A stretch of DNA of 5,903 nt from Sulfurimonas sp. (GTDB lineage Bacteria; Campylobacterota; Campylobacteria; Campylobacterales; Sulfurimonadaceae). Each line of letters begins with the position of its first letter. Position 1 is the first letter of the stretch. Under the pieces are notes generated by a model. The model worked only from the letters and a program-made list of their open reading frames with translations, was not told the origin of the DNA and ran no database searches. The stretch is from assembly GCA_015663215.1 (NCBI GenBank), contig DQSP01000001.1, positions 1 through 5,903 of the forward strand, written 5' to 3'. The position numbers and the translations under genes are program-made. Positions 5,217-5,903 of this stretch are shown piece after piece.

Positions 5217-5903
5217 TTAGCTGTTGTAGTCGTTTACGATTATGTATTTAAGTCCATCTCGAGTTGAACGGATGACTACATATTTTTGTGGATATTTCGC
5301 ACGTAACTCTTTAAGTGCTATTTGAACTAAAACACCATCAAGTATTTTTGTCTGTGCTCGACCATCTCTATCTATATTTTCATATACATTTATGAGATAT
5401 CGTCCTATAGACTCTTCTTGATTTTGTAAAAATTCTGCTATCTCTAAACGCAGTTGTACTTCATACTTGGAGTTTACCCAGTTAAATATCATGTACGAGA
5501 GTGCTTTATATCTATAACCCTCTTTACCTATGAGAAGTGCAGCATCATCGCCTTTAAACTCAACTAAAAGTGTTTCACTGTCGTATACACTTACTTCTAT
5601 TTTATCTATAGCAAAACATGTAAGTTTAAAAAGTGCATTTATTTTAACCTCTACTTCTTTTACAATAGAATCTAGGTTTGTATTACTTTGAGTCTCATCT
5701 TTAGCATCATTATCTTCATCATACTCATCATCATAATCAGCAGTATAGTCAAGTCCACTCGCTAAGTCATCATCATCTTCATCTTGATCACTTACAAAAG
5801 AAGCTGGCATGATAGTATCATTTAAAACTCTTTGTGCCTTGACTTTTTTTTCTGCTTTCTCTTTTTTAACTTTTGGAGTTCTTTTAGTTTCCTCTTTTTT
5901 TGA
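5217..5903 (-). CDS. jag: Jag family RNA-binding protein (KhpB/SpoIIIJ-associated), 5' end outside window
   Basis: The stop is TAA at 5219-5217. The frame is open to the right edge, giving at least 228 residues. The ATG at 5810-5808 is probably internal: 31 in-frame codons precede it, lysine/glutamate-rich as expected of the Jag linker, and it lacks a Shine-Dalgarno; the expected Jag_N domain must lie beyond the window. Numbering from the first visible codon: basic linker 1-25, acidic linker about 39-69 (many Asp), then a KH domain with LIGKEGYRYKALSYM at 124-138, where GKEG is the RNA-contacting GxxG loop. The C-terminal part (about 187-228) occupies the R3H position and has VVIRSTRDGLKYIIV, but I see no R-x3-H signature. 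Jag proteins bind RNA; in Firmicutes KhpB pairs with KhpA and affects division and envelope genes. The gene commonly follows yidC, which is expected just right of the window, and it lies 1 nt upstream of mnmE. Confidence 0.9.
   Translation of the reverse strand, partial: SKKEETKRTPKVKKEKAEKKVKAQRVLNDTIMPASFVSDQDEDDDDLASGLDYTADYDDEYDEDNDAKDETQSNTNLDSIVKEVEVKINALFKLTCFAIDKIEVSVYDSETLLVEFKGDDAALLIGKEGYRYKALSYMIFNWVNSKYEVQLRLEIAEFLQNQEESIGRYLINVYENIDRDGRAQTKILDGVLVQIALKELRAKYPQKYVVIRSTRDGLKYIIVNDYNS

Noticed and set aside
5808..5810. ATG at the right end considered as the jag start
   Set aside because: The same frame stays open for 31 more codons to the window edge with typical Jag linker composition, there is no Shine-Dalgarno, and starting here would remove the expected N-terminal domain.

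Overview
The window is AT-rich, densely packed bacterial chromosome and most likely comes from a Campylobacterota (epsilonproteobacterial) genome of the Sulfurimonas/Sulfurovum/Arcobacter kind. This assignment is by recognition, not by search. It rests on the Jag-MnmE-RuvX gene order, the style of those proteins (a Jag with a long charged linker and divergent R3H end, a RuvX with DEAGSS in place of DERLT), and a FIST/GGDEF/EAL signalling protein with an ECLVR motif.

Layout: five of the six genes lie on the minus strand and read from right to left as one apparent operon. They are a 5'-incomplete jag (right edge), mnmE, ruvX, a small multi-membrane-span acyltransferase of the HGSNAT/DUF1624 type, and a FIST-GGDEF-EAL cyclic-di-GMP protein. 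The junctions are very tight: 1 nt between jag and mnmE, 1 nt between mnmE and ruvX, a 4-nt ATGA overlap between ruvX and the acyltransferase gene, and 27 nt before the FIST gene. The promoter must lie to the right of the window or inside a gene. The left edge carries the last 70 codons of a plus-strand gene, possibly PIN-like. It converges on the FIST gene and overlaps its 3' end by 17 nt. No non-coding stretch exceeds 27 nt, and I found no RNA genes, mobile elements, CRISPR arrays or convincing terminators.

How the genes fit together: the right part is the conserved RNA/translation housekeeping block that in many bacteria follows rpmH-rnpA-yidC. It comprises Jag (RNA binding), MnmE (tRNA wobble-uridine modification) and RuvX/YqgF (RNase H-fold, rRNA processing). 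The left part adds a membrane acyltransferase and a c-di-GMP phosphodiesterase candidate, which look like lineage-specific passengers rather than functional partners. The most noteworthy protein is the FIST-GGDEF-EAL one. Its GGDEF domain has lost active-site residues (PSDEF, and Asn for the first metal Asp), while all the EAL catalytic residues I can align are present. It is probably a FIST-controlled c-di-GMP phosphodiesterase. I did not find a clearly new multi-gene system.
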